DNA of 64,000 nucleotides from NCBI GenBank assembly GCA_039621445.1, contig CP154956.1:66728257-66792256 (forward strand), read 5' to 3'. Below, piece by piece: positions 1-10,535 of the stretch. The position numbers and the translations under genes were made by a program. Positions within the stretch are counted from its first letter, which is position 1; every line of letters begins with the position of its first letter. This stretch comes from Euglena gracilis (Eukaryota; Euglenida; Euglenophyceae; Euglenales). The notes beneath the pieces are model-generated. The model was not told the origin of the DNA. It made no database searches and saw only the letters and a list, made by a program, of their open reading frames with translations.

Positions 1-1222
1 ATGAGCCTGCATTGGGAAGAGAAATTGCATTTGGTGCCTGGGCAAGGCAGTTCAGTTCAGTTCATTTTTGGACCCCACCCCCCTTGTCCAGTTTGTGTGG
101 GACCCCCCCCCCCTGGTGCCTGACTGGACTGGTAGAGTCGCCAAAAATGCCCCCACAAATGGCTGAAAATAGCCCAAAATGTCCTCACTTTTCAAAAAAA
201 ATTGGCGCTCTGTGCCGATTTTTTTCACCCCCTGTCCGGTTAAGTTCGCCTGAGTCTACAGGGTGGGGTCCCGGCCCGGGGGGGATTGAGTGACGACCAA
301 GTCCCTGAACATCCCACAGGGGAGGGGGAGGGAGGGATAGGGCCACTGCTGAATTTTTTCTAATTAAAAAACTCGGGGGTGGTTTGGAACTTCTTTCCCC
401 TTCTTTAACTCCTTGAATGACCTTTAAGTTTTCCCGTTCCCTCCGCGTCCCCCTTGCGTCCCCCCCTCCGGTGCCCCCCCCCCCGCGTCTCGGATTTTAG
501 CCAGGTACATTTTTTGTCGACCATTGGAAAATGCACACAAATTTGATTGACGACAAAGGAAACATGTGGGGGCAGTTGGGCCGCAATTCCCCTCCCGCAT
601 GCCCCCCCCCAGGCCCAAAGTTAGGCCCAAGTTCTGGCCCAGCTTTGGTCCCGAATCAGGCCAAAATTTAGCCCAACTTCTTACCCTAACCCTACTCCTT
701 CAACAACCCAAAATTCCTGACTTAGAAAAAATTCAGGTGGCGGTCGGATAAAAAAAAATGTGCCGAAATAGGCCAGACCACCAGGGGGGGGGGGTGCCAG
801 AGGAAATGATGCCCCACTCAATGCTGAACAATTTGCCTCATCCTGGCAACGTCAAAAAAAACATCCGGCCGGCTGGAAAACTGATGAAAAAGGTGTTAGC
901 TGGAACCCTCCCCCCCAGAGGTGGGGTGGGGTTCAATTTAAGGGTGTGCCATCGCAATGAACCTCACCAGCTCAAAGGATGAAAAAGTTGGACAGGAAAA
1001 AAGGCTGCTGACTGTCCAACCCTCCCTCTTTGGGCCCCCAAGCGTCAAACTGGGTGGTTGCAAAAAATGGAAACAGCAAGAACGTCAGAAAACTGCTAAC
1101 TAACTCAAAAGAAAGTTTTTTTGACCTATTTGAACTGGTCAGCCCTTCCCAATCCATTGAAGCCCATTTTTTTGACCAATTATGAAGGCGTCATTGGGAG
1201 AGGGGCTGGGAAACCTCTACAT
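1..1222. other. Non-coding, repeat-like opening region
   Basis: I see no supported gene. The stretch holds several C and G homopolymer runs (for example near 97-113 and 470-484) and degenerate sequence. Around 617-752 it contains a segment that recurs in modified form near 2860-2930 and 3340-3412 (a 'GTTAGGCCCAA' block, then 'CTCCTTCAA' and 'GGCGGTCGG'), so it is probably part of a dispersed repeat. Open frames here are short and overlap on both strands. Confidence 0.5.
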
Positions 1223-1497
1223 CAGGCTTCTTTTTAAGACCCCCGGGGGGGGGAGGGGGGGGTCCCCCCCACCCACCCCGCGGCGCCGCGGGCCCCCCCC
1301 CGGGGGGGGGGGACCCCCCCAAAATCGGGCCCGTTAAAGGCAATTTTCAAAATTTTTCGGCGCTTCGCGCCGAAAAGGTATACCCAGCGCCTCCGGCGCG
1401 GGACCCCCCCCCCCGCGGGGGGGGGGGTCCGGCCCGGACCCACCCACCCACCCCCCTCCCCCCAGGGGGGGGGTCAGGTGACTTAAAAAGAAGCCTG
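1223..1497. mobile_element. hAT-like non-autonomous element with 8-bp target duplication
   Basis: The ends are inverted repeats, CAGGCTTCTTTTTAAG at the left and CTTAAAAAGAAGCCTG at the right. The 8 bases CTCTACAT lie directly outside both ends (1215-1222 and 1498-1505), a perfect target-site duplication. The interior is almost entirely C and G runs, with the short hairpin CGGCGCTTCGCGCCG near 1359-1373. An 8-bp duplication and ends starting CAGG are what hAT-superfamily transposases produce. No transposase is encoded, so this is a MITE-type element. A similar end pair borders 27100-27300. Confidence 0.8.
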
Positions 1498-1566
1498 CTC
1501 TACATTTATGTCTATCTCTTGCACAGGATGAGGACCCCCCAATAAAACATAATGGCACCTCTGACT

Positions 1567-1865
1567 AGGGTGATGACATTTGTGAAAAGTGGTCGGAAAT
1601 AAAAATAAAAAATCGTGAAATTTCGTGAAATTTCAGGGGACGGAAATTTCAGTTAACACCCTACCCCTGACACCCTGAAAACCCTCCAAGGGCAGGGTGG
1701 TGACATTCGTGAAAAGTGGTCAGAAAGAAAAGGAAAAAATTGTGAAATTTCGTGAAGTTTCAGGGGCCGGAAATTTCAGACACCCTACTATTGGCTAGTG
1801 GTCTGAAAGAAAAGTAAAAAAAATGTGAAATTTCATGAGCTGGAAATTGCAGTCACCACCCTACC
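1567..1865. repeat. Degenerate tandem repeat, about 130-bp unit
   Basis: A block containing 'GTGAAAAGTGGTC', then 'GTGAAATTTCGTGAA' and 'GGAAATTTCAG', then 'CACCCTAC', occurs twice in full and a third time shortened, starting near 1567, 1700 and 1795. The copies differ by small indels. No coding function is visible. Confidence 0.6.
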
Positions 1866-2560
1866 CAAGGGGTGTCATTTATGGGGGGGCACAGGGCTGC
1901 ACGGGAAGGCCTGGTGGGGGATGGGTCAACTCCCCCCGCTCGAAGAAAATTCCTTCAGCGCGAAGGTGCAGAAGGAAAATTTTGACATAAAAATCGGCCC
2001 CTGGAAACATGGGAAGGCCTGTTGGGGGGGGGTAGACCCCCACCACCCACAGAATTGCGGGGATTCCTGTACAGCCCTGGGGGGTGTCATATGGCAATTG
2101 TTTCTTGCAAAAACATCCAACAGGAAACTAAATGGTATGGTGCCCTTTTTCCAATAATGAGTCCCATAAAAAGCCACCACTGAATGGAAGTTTTTAAAAA
2201 AAAAGCCAAAATAGAATCAGTGAAAATGCAACTCCACACCATGGAATAATGGTTTGGGCACACGCTGGCACCCTTGAAATCAATCCTCACCCAAGAATAT
2301 GGTTTGTTATCAGTGTAGAAGATCTGGCATGCAAACGTGTGGTCAGCAACCATTGATGGTGTGCCCCTGTAAGTACTCGAAGCTGCAAAGGTGGAGAGGA
2401 TCAAAAACTTTTTGGGGGGCCTGCAACAAGAGAAAAAAGGGAGGAGAACTCCCTTACCATGGCAAAATGCAGGGTACTGTTTCGCTCTCCGACCACCACT
2501 GAATTCTTTCGAAGTCGAAAATTTAGGGTTGTTGAAGGAGCATGAAGAAGTTAGGTCTGA

Positions 2561-2856
2561 GGAGGCTAGGCACGCCGCCCGGGGGGGGGGGTCCGGGCCC
2601 CCCCCCCCCCGCGCGGCCCCCGCGTGGCCGCTCGCCCCCCCCCTCAACCCCCCCCACTGTGCCTAGCATGCCCAAGGAAAAAGCATTTTTTGAGCAAAAA
2701 TGGCCCGAAAAAGGCCAAAAATGACCACTTTTTGGACCCGAAAATAGGCCGCGCGCCGCCTGCGCGGCCGCCCTCGGACCCCTCCCCCCCCTTCCCCCTG
2801 CGCGGCCGCTCGCCCCCCCCCTCAGGCCCCCCCCCCGCCCGCTGTGCCTAGCCTCC
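2561..2856. mobile_element. Inverted-repeat element, GGAGGCTAGGCAC family
   Basis: The left end GGAGGCTAGGCAC is mirrored by GTGCCTAGCCTCC at the right, with long C/G runs inside. GAAGTTAGG occurs just outside on both sides (2547-2555 and 2858-2866), possibly a target duplication but not flush with the ends. A reverse-oriented relative starts at about 60788; there a second element has inserted at a site that is still empty here (2742-2780). Confidence 0.55.
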
Positions 2857-3407
2857 TGAAGTTAGGCCCAACTTCTGGCCTAACTTTGGTCCTCCAGTTA
2901 GACCTAACTTTCGGCCTAAATCCTGACCCTGGAGATCAGGCAGTAACTTTCGGGATTATGGACCCCCCTGGGTGAAGTTCACCATTTGAAATTTCACCGG
3001 GGGGGTCCGTACCCCCTCCCCCCTCTGCCTACCCCAACAGTGAACTTCACCGGTGAAGTTCACAAGAGCACTTTTTTGGCCTAAAATGGCCAAAAATGAC
3101 ATTCTGGGCATCCTTTCGGAAATTTCGATAAAATTCAATGAACCATCAACCTCAAAATGACCATTTTGAGAGGAAAAGGAGCAAAATTTTACCCATCAAA
3201 ATATCACCCTCAACCATCAAAGCGGTGAAGTTCACCGGTGAACTTCACCGAAAGTGCCCCCCCCCTCCCCCCCCAGTGAATGTTCGCGGTGAACGTTCAC
3301 CGGCGGGGGGTCCACAGCCCCCCCCCCCCGTACTGCCTAACCTCCCCTAACCCTGCTCCTTCAATGACCCAAAAATTTCAACTCAGAAAAAACTCAGTGG
3401 CGGTCGG
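2857..3407. other. Repeat-derived spacer
   Basis: This stretch contains several 'GTGAAGTTCACCGGTGAA'-type short palindromes (near 2980, 3045 and 3228-3250), C runs, and a second copy of the 617-752 repeat block. I find no supported gene. Confidence 0.4.
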
Positions 3408-3429
3408 TCAGATGGCGAAACAGTACCAA

Positions 3430-3606
3430 ATGCAGAACCCCCACCCCATCCTTCTCAGTAAGGCAGCTGAAGCACTGTCATTTGTGAAGCATCGACAAAG
3501 GTTCCTGTGTAGAAAGTCATTGGAAAAGGACCTTTTCTGCAGTGCCCGTTCTGTGAATGAGTTTGTTTTTTCAACAGCTGAAAATGTTTTTTCCATTTGG
3601 CCAACC
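3430..3606 (-). CDS. Possible internal exon of an unidentified minus-strand gene
   Basis: On the minus strand an acceptor-like TTTTCAG is followed by an open stretch that starts AVEKTNSFTERALQKRS and continues through NDFLHRNLCRCF. It lies downstream of the better supported exon at 3802-4032 on the same strand and could belong to the same gene. I recognise no domain. Support is only reading-frame length and amino-acid texture, so this is weak, and the 3' limit is not fixed. Confidence 0.25.
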
Positions 3607-3801
3607 TCACATTGCTTTTGGATTTTAGTTGTTGCCTTTTTGGAAGGCTTCACCAGGAGGGTTCCGACAACCCCCTGGCAAATGCCATGCCAAATTGGGA
3701 TATCAAAGCATTCATGCAGACCTAGAACAACCTCAGTCTTTCAAAAGTGTTTCTGGGAAGCGGGGGGACACACCAGTGACGGTGACCTTCTTTGTGCTCA
3801 C

Positions 3802-4032
3802 AGGGTTTTTCCAAGACCCACTGTCCTCACAACCAATGGCATACAGCTGTGCAGAAAAAAAGCTGGACCGAGGCGGGAGAAGGCCACATACAATCCCTTT
3901 CTTATCTCGAATGGACTCGAACACGTGCTCTGTCATCTCGAAGGTTCCTTCATCCTCCACGGATTCAGGGGATGTTTTCGAAGGTTGATCAGGAGTATCG
4001 TGTTTAACAAAATTATCGGTGGAAGCTTCCAT
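3802..4032 (-). CDS. First coding exon of an unidentified gene
   Basis: The frame opens with ATG at 4032-4030 and runs 77 codons to a donor, CCT|GTGAGC, whose GT lies at 3801-3800. The product begins MEASTDNFVKHDTPDQPS, is acidic and polar for about 45 residues, then becomes more hydrophobic (GIVCGLLPPRSSFFSAQLYA). The exon length is an exact multiple of three, so it ends in phase 0. No family is recognised. Upstream, 4040-4300 is free of repeats and could hold the promoter. Possible later exons lie at lower coordinates (3430-3606). Confidence 0.45.
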
Positions 4033-4306
4033 CGCTGATGGTTAGAATTCGTGGCAGTGTTTTTCCGAATGCACAAACCGCCAAAATCTCAGAAGCGAAA
4101 TTCCAATGCGCGAACGGTACCGCGCAGGCAGTTTTCCCCAGGGTCACTTCAAGCTTGGTGTCCCACAGCGATTTTAATTACACTGAACGAATTCATTCCT
4201 TCTAACCCAGATATCCAACAAATTTTCTGAAACACAATGGACAACAGAGTCGCTCGCAAGCTGCTGCATAGTGGTGAATGCAATTAAAAATCAAATAAAT
4301 TCCTGG

Positions 4307-4750
4307 TCATGTGAGTTGAATTTTGCCTTCGACGGGAACTTGGATGCCTTGGAAGGTCTCATTCCTCCAGACATCAAGATCTTTAAACCCGTTGACATGT
4401 GTTTGAACCGTTGAGAGTTTCACGCCCACACATGCCCCTTTGCACAAACTTGGACTTGAACTCAAGAGAGTGAAGTTCTGTGGATTGTTTCTTGTCTGGA
4501 ACAGTTTTTTTTTTCTCGATTGACATCCAACCCGACCGACAAACCCAAACGCTGACACTGACCCAAAGAGGGAAACCCCAACCCTGCAGCTTTCGGTACT
4601 TGTTAGCTGCTCAACCTGACCATGACCCTTGCCTTGGTTGCTTGAAAAACACCTTGGATCGACAATGGCTGGCAACTCATTTGAATACAGGGGAAATAAA
4701 GTGTCCAAATCAATCAACTTCTGGAAGCCCTCCAAAATTTCCCTTGGCAT
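4307..4750 (-). CDS. 3' coding region of an unidentified gene (exon limits uncertain)
   Basis: A minus-strand frame of about 147 codons begins near MPREILEGFQKLIDLDTLF and ends in VNGFKDLDVWRNETFQ followed by GKIQLT and a stop at 4307. The first and last thirds look coding. The middle (serine/glycine-rich, around 4480-4600) may be an intron read through by chance. A hAT-like element sits just upstream at 4787-5063. It may be the end of one gene, with the next minus-strand gene starting at 4032. No domain is recognised. Confidence 0.3.
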   Translation of the reverse strand: MPREILEGFQKLIDLDTLFPLYSNELPAIVDPRCFSSNQGKGHGQVEQLTSTESCRVGVSLFGSVSAFGFVGRVGCQSRKKKLFQTRNNPQNFTLLSSSPSLCKGACVGVKLSTVQTHVNGFKDLDVWRNETFQGIQVPVEGKIQLT

Positions 4751-4786
4751 GGTGCATTGAAAAAAGGCTCAGTTCGTCCAGGACCC

Positions 4787-5063
4787 CAGGGTTGTATGGT
4801 TAACCAAAGTTCGGTTAATCAACTACGACCCCCCCAGTTAATCGACTAGTCGAGGGGGGGGTCAGTTAACCAATCGGTTAAAGGCTTTGAATATCTGGAC
4901 AGGTGACATACCTTTTCTTCTCGCTAGAAAAATTTTTGGAGGAATTATGTTCAAATGCTGTTTGAGTTTCTTTCTCTTGCAGGAGATCGGTTAATCGGTT
5001 AACCGAGGGGGGCAGTTAATTTAATCGGTTGACCCAAAACAGTCAGTTAATTGATCAACCCTG
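4787..5063. mobile_element. hAT-like inverted-repeat element with 7-bp flanking duplication
   Basis: The ends are CAGGGTTG and CAACCCTG. AGGACCC abuts both ends exactly (4780-4786 and 5064-5070). Inside are repeated 'GGTTAATCGGTTAACC'-like inverted motifs around 4800-4880 and 4985-5045, a subterminal palindrome pattern. The end sequence agrees with the hAT-like elements at 28510 and 60828. There is no coding capacity. Confidence 0.65.
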
Positions 5064-6147
5064 AGGACCCTAAAGCCAAACAAAAGCCTTCAAGCGTTTT
5101 TTTGTTTTTTTAAACCGTGTTAATTTAAAAATAACAAGTATTGTTTCTTTGACTTCATTTTTGACCATCATTTGCTCATGAAATCAAGTTTGGACTTTTC
5201 CTTTTGTTCTTTTGAAGTTTTTTTTGTCCAAAACTTTTTGATTAAAAAGGCAAAAAAAAAACTATGGGATCGACTGACAGAATGCAGCTGCTTGGATCAA
5301 TCTGTCCATTTTCCAAAAGTGTCTCCCATACGATGCAGAAACAAAGGAGGCCCAAGAAGTTTCTCAAGTTACGAACTCTGACCACATTTTCCTCAATGGT
5401 AAACCTCAAAAAATACACAGCACCCATTCTCAGAAGGGGGCAAACCTTGGGAAACGCAGGAAACCCCCTTTTCTGCAACATGTGGAATAGTGTCCCCTGG
5501 TCTGGGCCAAAAAAAAGTCGTAAAAAATCGAAAAACCTTTTTTTTCAAAACGATGTTTTTTGGCCTCCCGAAAAAACTGTTTTTGAGCCGAAAAGGAGCG
5601 TTTTTCGACCTTTTTTTTTGGCCCGAAACCCATATATTTTGGGTCAAAACCGGGTCGAAAAAAGTCGAAAAATCAAAGAAAAGGGGTGTGGGGGGTATGG
5701 GGGGTCTATGCTCTTAACATTTCAAAATTTTCTGTAAGTCACCGTAACTTGCAGGTGTGTAATTTGTTAATGATGCAAAATTTGCAATACTGGTCTTTTT
5801 GTCCGTTCATCACGTGCAAGTCCCATTAAGAGCTCAGCACTGTTCAAAACCTGGTTAAGGATAGTGCCACGGCAGCCTCTGCCTGCCTTCACCGAGTGAA
5901 GTGCCAACTTGCCAAAGCCTGTTTAGGGGTGAAAATAATGACAAGGGGCAAAAACAAGAACCACAGAAGTTTTCTGTCCGACCGCTGAAGGGTGGCTGGA
6001 GATAGATGGGGGGGAGGAGGGTCAGGAAAAAGTCTGTTGCCTAGCTGGATCCCCTCGGTGGGGTCAAATTTTCTTCAACAACGCCCTGAAAGGGGGGTGT
6101 TCACACCAAACATCTGTATCATTTGCCTGGTTTCTTGTTTCCTTTCG
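5064..6147. other. Intergenic repeats
   Basis: No supported gene. 5505-5660 is a fragment of the dispersed 'TTTGGCCTCCCGAAAAA' repeat that forms a 162-bp tandem array at 22.3 kb. The motif AAGAGCTCAGCACTGTTCAA occurs at about 5828 and recurs at 46.2 and 47.6 kb. Confidence 0.45.
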
Positions 6148-6440
6148 GGAGGTTCCCAATAACACTAAAAATTTTCCTTCGGCGCTTCGCGCCATGTGTA
6201 AATTTGTGCAAGTTGACATTTAGCATGTTTTTTGCACTTCAAGAATCTGAAATTTTTTGAAATTTCATCATTTTTGTGTGTGAAATTTGGGATTTTGGCA
6301 ATTTCTCAGGTAAAATTTTCCCCGTCCCCGGCGCTTCGCGCCGTCAGGGGGACTTATTTATGGGGGGGGGGGCTTATTTTTGGATTTTTGCTCGATCGGC
6401 CCAGGGGGGGGGGTCCGGGGAGGACCCAAAAATTTTTCAT
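6148..6440 (+). repeat. Dispersed repeat 'family B', plus copy
   Basis: The block from 'GGTTCCCAATAACACTAAAA' through two GGCGCTTCGCGCC hairpins (about 6180 and 6332) to 'GCTCGATCGGCCCAGG' matches the reverse complement of 24988-25278 over most of its length, with only small indels. Both copies carry 'GAAATTTCATCATTTTTGTG', G runs and the same order of motifs. It ends where a fragment of the PHD-finger unit begins (about 6441), so one may have landed in the other. Confidence 0.65.
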
Positions 6441-6571
6441 CAAAAACGTGTCCAAATTGAGTGGAGTGTGACGCCTGCGGTCTGGCTTACCATTTTCATT
6501 GCCAAGATCTGCGGTGTCCACCAAAATGTGGTTCCTTTTTGTGTAAAGCGAAAGCCTGCCGCCTCCCGTGA
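6441..6571 (+). pseudogene. 5'-truncated copy of the PHD-finger gene
   Basis: This copy keeps only the C-terminal PHD finger: the second Cys pair in VECDACGLAY, then the His and Cys of HFHCQDL, then the last Cys pair in a duplicated FLCKAKACRLP, followed by TGA at 6569-6571. The first Cys pair and everything before it are gone, and about 14 bases are deleted before CDAC. After the stop, sequence like the 3' regions of the two fuller copies continues (a 'TGTAGAGTG...GCCTCAC..GTTGAGGACC' block near 6645-6690) and then 'GGATGCCTGCCCTGAAATTC' repeats at 6780-6870. It is the third and most broken copy. Confidence 0.7.
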
Positions 6572-8190
6572 TGTTTTGCTTTCTGCCCTATATTCCATCC
6601 TGGTGGCTTGCTTTTCTGTTCATTTCCATTTCTGTGTGCTGTGCTGTAGAGTGCTGTTCAAACTGCCTCACTTGTTGAGGACCTGCTAGCCTCACAGCAT
6701 TGCATTCGAGCAGCATCTTTGCTTTCTGTGAATTTGCTTCAATGCGTTGGCCTGCACACATAATAAAGTACTGAATGCCTTTCCTGAAATTCGTGGTTGG
6801 TTATGGATGCCTGCCACGGATGCCTGCCCTGAAATTCATGGCTGGCCACGAAGGCCTGCCCTGAAATTCGCAAATGTCAGCCCCTTGTAGCCAAAATCTT
6901 CTTGATCGCAGCTCTGCATTTTATGTCCTGAAAACCACCTTTAGAGATGGAGAGATTTTCTACTTTCTTCGGACAGGTTGCTTCCAGAAAGCATCATTTG
7001 TTGCTCACTTTTGATATGTTTGTGCACCTCCACCAAAGTGGCCTGATGTACCCGTCAAGCTCCCTTCATTTCTTGCACCCAACGTTCCCCGCTATATGTT
7101 TTTCATGGACCATTGGACCAAAATAGTAATGAAACCTCGGGGCTCTTGGCTCTGGTGGCCTCTAAACCCCGAATCGGTCACCTCGCCTGCCAGGGCCATT
7201 TGGGCTTGGTGCCCAATGCCCAATGGCAACATGGAAATGGTTCATAAAACTTTTGATTTGGTTTTGGTTTCTTCTTCACCCAGCAAATCGCATGGCAGGT
7301 CGAACCAACGGGCTGTTGGTGCCAAGCAGCTGCCCAATGTTTCGGTCAATCTGCTCGCCTGGTCCTTGATGTGGCCTGTTTCGGCAGGTTTTGATTAGCC
7401 GGTTTTGGCCATTTCGGGGTCAAAAAATCGAATATTTCAAAGTATTGTCCGGGCCGGCTGTGGGCTGGGCTGCAAGGCTGCCGGCAACCATATGCACCAA
7501 ACATCTGCTGCCTCCTGGGGTATGGGCCTCAACGACGTTGGCTGGGGTCGCTAAGACTGGGGTCGGTGGACCCACCAGCCCCCCCCCCCAAATTTCTTTT
7601 TCTGAAAAACGTTTTCTGTGTGCTGAATTACCTGCCCCCATGCCCAATGAACAGCTGTTGCCCTATGAACAGGGGACACAAAAGTGCACCCCCATGCCAT
7701 GAACGCCCCCCTTTCGGAATGTCTGAATTGTCACCTTGGTGTTCGTTGGGTTTGGGGGGGAGGTCAAGAGCTCAGCATTACACAAAATCTGGTCAAGTTG
7801 GGCCAACAGCTCAGGAATTTTCTTTGAGCGGGTGCTGTGGTGGGTGGGATCCCCACCCGCACAGCCTTGGGGATGGGTCCAGGCTGGAATTTTAAGGCAA
7901 GGCCGAACCACGCCCCGGGGGGGGGGGGGGCTGCCTGGGCAGCCACTCAAACCACGCAGATTATTTTTTTAGAAAAAATTATTTATCCGGTCATTTGGCA
8001 TGTGAGCCCAAGTATGGGGAAAGTGCGGCCAAAGGTGCCGAAGGAAACTTTGGCCTAAAAAATCGGCGCCTGGGAAATGCGGGAAGGCCTAGTAGGGTGG
8101 GGGTCGGCACCCATAGAGTTCCGGGTTCCAGCCGCCCGTCCCCTAAAACAATCGTGAGAAACATGGTTGAAATTCCAAAGGCACAGTTTC
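6572..8190. other. Tail of broken PHD unit and intergenic DNA
   Basis: 6572-6875 is the 3' tail and repeat block of the broken unit. 6876-8190 holds no gene I can support. It includes the AAGAGCTCAGCA-type motif at about 7765, C/G runs (7577-7590, 7918-7931) and open frames on both strands that look random. Confidence 0.4.
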
Positions 8191-8298
8191 TATACACAAA
8201 TCGTGTCTAAGCCTGAAACCGGGTTCAGCCAGGCCCCCGAATGGGGGCCCCTGAACCCGGTTTCAGGCTGAAATCCGGGCTTAGCCACGATTTGTTTA
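8191..8298. repeat. Large hairpin next to PHD unit, copy 1
   Basis: The sequence folds on itself: outer arms ACAAATCGTG/CACGATTTGT, inner arms GCCTGAAACCGGGTTCAG/CTGAACCCGGTTTCAGGC, centre of C and G runs. The left arm lacks about 14 bases present in the right arm. The same hairpin lies at the same place relative to copy 2 (11461-11580), so it travels with the unit or is part of it. Confidence 0.8.
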
Positions 8299-8401
8299 CA
8301 ACCGTGTTCAGAGCCCACCAAATGCCTGCCCTGAAATTCGTGGTCATGACTCACGCACTTGGAGAAAATGCGAAAACTGTCAAATTTGGTCAAAAAAGTG
8401 A

Positions 8402-8525
8402 TGCCTGCCCTGAAATCTGTGGTCAGGAACGGATGCCTGCCCTGAAATCTGTGGTCAGAAACGGATGCCTGCCCTGAAATCTGTGGTCAGGAACGGATGC
8501 CTGCCCTGAAATCTGTGGTCAGCCC
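8402..8525 (+). repeat. 32-bp tandem repeats, left block of copy 1
   Basis: About four head-to-tail units of 'ATGCCTGCCCTGAAATCTGT' followed by 'GGTCAGGAACGG'. The unit resembles the inner part of the terminal inverted repeat, so the array probably arose from it. Units abut with no unique spacers, so this is not a CRISPR array. Confidence 0.9.
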
Positions 8526-8547
8526 TTCACCTTCCCCACAGCTCCCC

Positions 8548-9755
8548 ATGGCAAAGTGCGCGGCAAACTTCATGGAAGGCTTGTTACCACCTCCCCCTAA
8601 AACAGAATTGTTCCTTGCTGTGTTGGCAGTGTACCAGCAAAATGCCAAAAAACCGAAGGTTGACCCCCTTCATGGCAGTTTGCTGGTGCAAGGCAACACG
8701 AAGAAAAAATCTGGCTCCAAGGGTACAGAGCTTGCTGGTCCAAACTTTGTGAACACCTCCAAGCCTCTTATCCGGAGCTAGATGATTTCTTTGTTGCCTG
8801 GACGGGGTGGGAACTGGAACCCAGCCTCTTGTTCGATGGAAGGAGCGTTATCGAACAATGTGTTGCTCAACGCCAACAGCAGTCGGGAACAATGTTCGTT
8901 TCAGGGAATCGTCGGGCAACCTCCTTTCAGACATATGTGAATGCTGTCGCTCGGGCATTCCGTAAAACCACCAACAAGGGTGTTGTCGTGCCTTCTTCTG
9001 AGCGCCAATTCCCCCGTTTCAACGAACTGTTTTCGCGTTCCTTGGAGCGCGAACGCGCAAAGAAGGCAGTTTCATCTGTGGTTCGGTCTCCAGCCGACGT
9101 CTTGCAGCCTGAAGAGTTGGACCAGTTGCCGATGGGGGTGAACTGTCCAATCCTTATGAGGCGCGTAGAGCAGATTCTTGACCGATGAGGAGTTCTTTGC
9201 ACCGCATGTGCGATCAACCGAGCCCTTTGACAGGTCATCAAACTCTTTAGTGAACAAATTTTCCGCTATTTTATGTACAGTGACGGCATCATCATGATTG
9301 ACAGAGACCCTGACTACGTCGACCTCACCCAACCCCACGGCCACCTGCTTCCCCCTCAAGACCGAGGAGGACGACGATGGGCCGGGAATGGCGCGGAACA
9401 TTGCGCCGTGGTCTGCTTGGGCGACATACTGTGCTCCCCCGAGTGAGGAACATGCCGTGCTTAACCAGGACCTTTCTGCTGTTCCTTCTTTGTTCCCAAC
9501 CGCCGAGCAACGTTCCGCTCCAGCGGCCAGCAGTGCCGTCCCTCAACCTGCTGACCAGCCGCCTGTCCCCCGCTCTGTGTCTCGCTGCCAATAAAACAGG
9601 AAAAGTGTGGGGTTGCCATCCCTAAAAATCAAAACTGCGTCGAGCTGAAAAAAGTGGTGTGTGATGCCTGTGGTCTGACCTACCACTTTCATTGCCAAGA
9701 TTTGCGCCCACCAAAGTATGGTTCCTTTTTGTGTAAAGTGTGCCGTTTGCCGTAA
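8548..9755 (+). pseudogene. PHD-finger gene of the mobile unit, copy 1 (frameshifted)
   Basis: The start is ATG at 8548, just after the repeats. The product would read MAKCAANFMEGLLPPPPKTE, then a segment around VIEQCVAQRQQQSG, SFQTYVNAVARAFRKT and FPRFNELFSRSLERERAKK, an acidic Ser/Pro-rich linker, and a C-terminal PHD finger ending FLCKVCRLP with a stop near 9755. At least three frame changes separate these parts (about 8740-8830, 9190-9300 and 9580). A 9-base in-frame loss removes one half of the first Cys pair of the finger. The middle resembles the N-terminal helical domain of tyrosine recombinases of Crypton/DUF3504 type (inference). No catalytic R/H/Y domain follows. It is about 540 bp longer than copy 2 between the helical part and the finger. 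Confidence 0.65.
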
Positions 9756-9892
9756 CGTCCTCTGTTGCTGCCGTATACCTCCCCTGTGGCATTTACACTC
9801 TTTGTAAGCTGTAGAGTGTAGAGTGTAGAGTCTCCCCACTTTGTAAGCTGTAGAGTGTCCCGAACCGCCTCATTCATTGGGGACCCTTAAAC

Positions 9893-10255
9893 CCCCCCTA
9901 ATAAGTCACGGTAGTTTCGGACCCCAAGGGGTGCGCACTTATTAGGGCAGTGCGCACTTTTTAGGGCAAAGCCAAAAATACTGACATTACCCCCACTATT
10001 TTTCAATCCCCCCCCCCAAGTTTGTGATTTCAAGCTATGAGTCAAGTGATTATGTGTCAAATGTGTCAAATTTGGGTTTGGACGATAGAAATATTTGGTC
10101 TGAGAAAGACAGTTCTGAGAATTGTGTGTGCTTTCCGACCTGAGATATGACAGTGATTTCTCCGTTGGGGGGGTGCGCACCTTTTAGGGAGGTAGTTTCA
10201 GACCCTTGGGGGGTGCGCACTTATTAGGGCACTGCGCACTTATTAGGGGGGGGGG
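9893..10255. mobile_element. Nested inverted-repeat element, 'family C'
   Basis: Both ends carry CCCCCCCTAATAAGT / ACTTATTAGGGGGGG-type sequence, with GTGCGCACTTATTAGGGC blocks just inside. The interior includes 'GTCAAATTTGGGTTTGG' and 'TGGTCTGAGAAAGACAGTTC'. A second copy in reverse orientation lies at about 42590-42875. It sits in the 3' part of PHD unit copy 1, a nested insertion that copy 2 lacks. No coding capacity is seen. Confidence 0.65.
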
Positions 10256-10300
10256 TTAGGCCTCGCAGCGACTGCATTCAATTTTTCTGCGGTTGTTTTT

Positions 10301-10484
10301 GGATGCCTGCCCTGAAATCTGTGGTCAGAAATGGATGCCTGCCCTGAAATCTGTGGTCAGAAACGGATGCCTGCCCTGAAATCTGTGGTCAGAAACGGAT
10401 GCCTGCCCTGAAATCTGTGGTCAGAAATGGATGCCTGCCCTGAAATCTGTGGTCAGGAACGGATGCCTGCCCTGAGATCCGTGT
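10301..10484 (+). repeat. 32-bp tandem repeats, right block of copy 1
   Basis: Five to six units of the same 32-bp sequence as at 8402-8525 (GGATGCCTGCCCTGAAATCT and so on), ending in a changed last unit that runs into the right terminal inverted repeat. The blocks on the two sides of the gene are in direct orientation. Confidence 0.9.
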
Positions 10485-10535
10485 TCACGACCACGAATTT
10501 CAGGGCAGGCATTTGGCGGGCTGAACACGGTTTTA

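Larger units (their letters stand above)
8299..10533 (+). mobile_element. PHD-finger-gene inverted-repeat unit, copy 1
   Basis: The left terminal repeat (8299-8350) contains CGTGTTCAGAGCCCACCAAA then TGCCTGCCCTGAAATTCGTG. The right terminal repeat (10486-10533) is its reverse complement apart from a 2-base indel and a few changes. TA lies just outside both ends (8297-8298 and 10534-10535), as expected for Tc1/mariner-type integration. Inside are 32-bp tandem repeats related to the terminal repeat, a decayed gene with a C-terminal PHD finger, and a nested repeat at about 9893-10255. The adjacent hairpin may mean the true left end is near 8191. Confidence 0.7.

Noticed and set aside
2087-2647. 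186-codon minus-strand open frame
   Set aside because: Begins in a C/G-run element end (about 2561-2647) and continues through sequence without domain or splice signals; the plus strand is about equally open.
8402-10484. CRISPR-like array of 32-bp repeats
   Set aside because: Repeats abut directly with no unique spacers, the host is eukaryotic, and the unit resembles the adjacent terminal inverted repeat.
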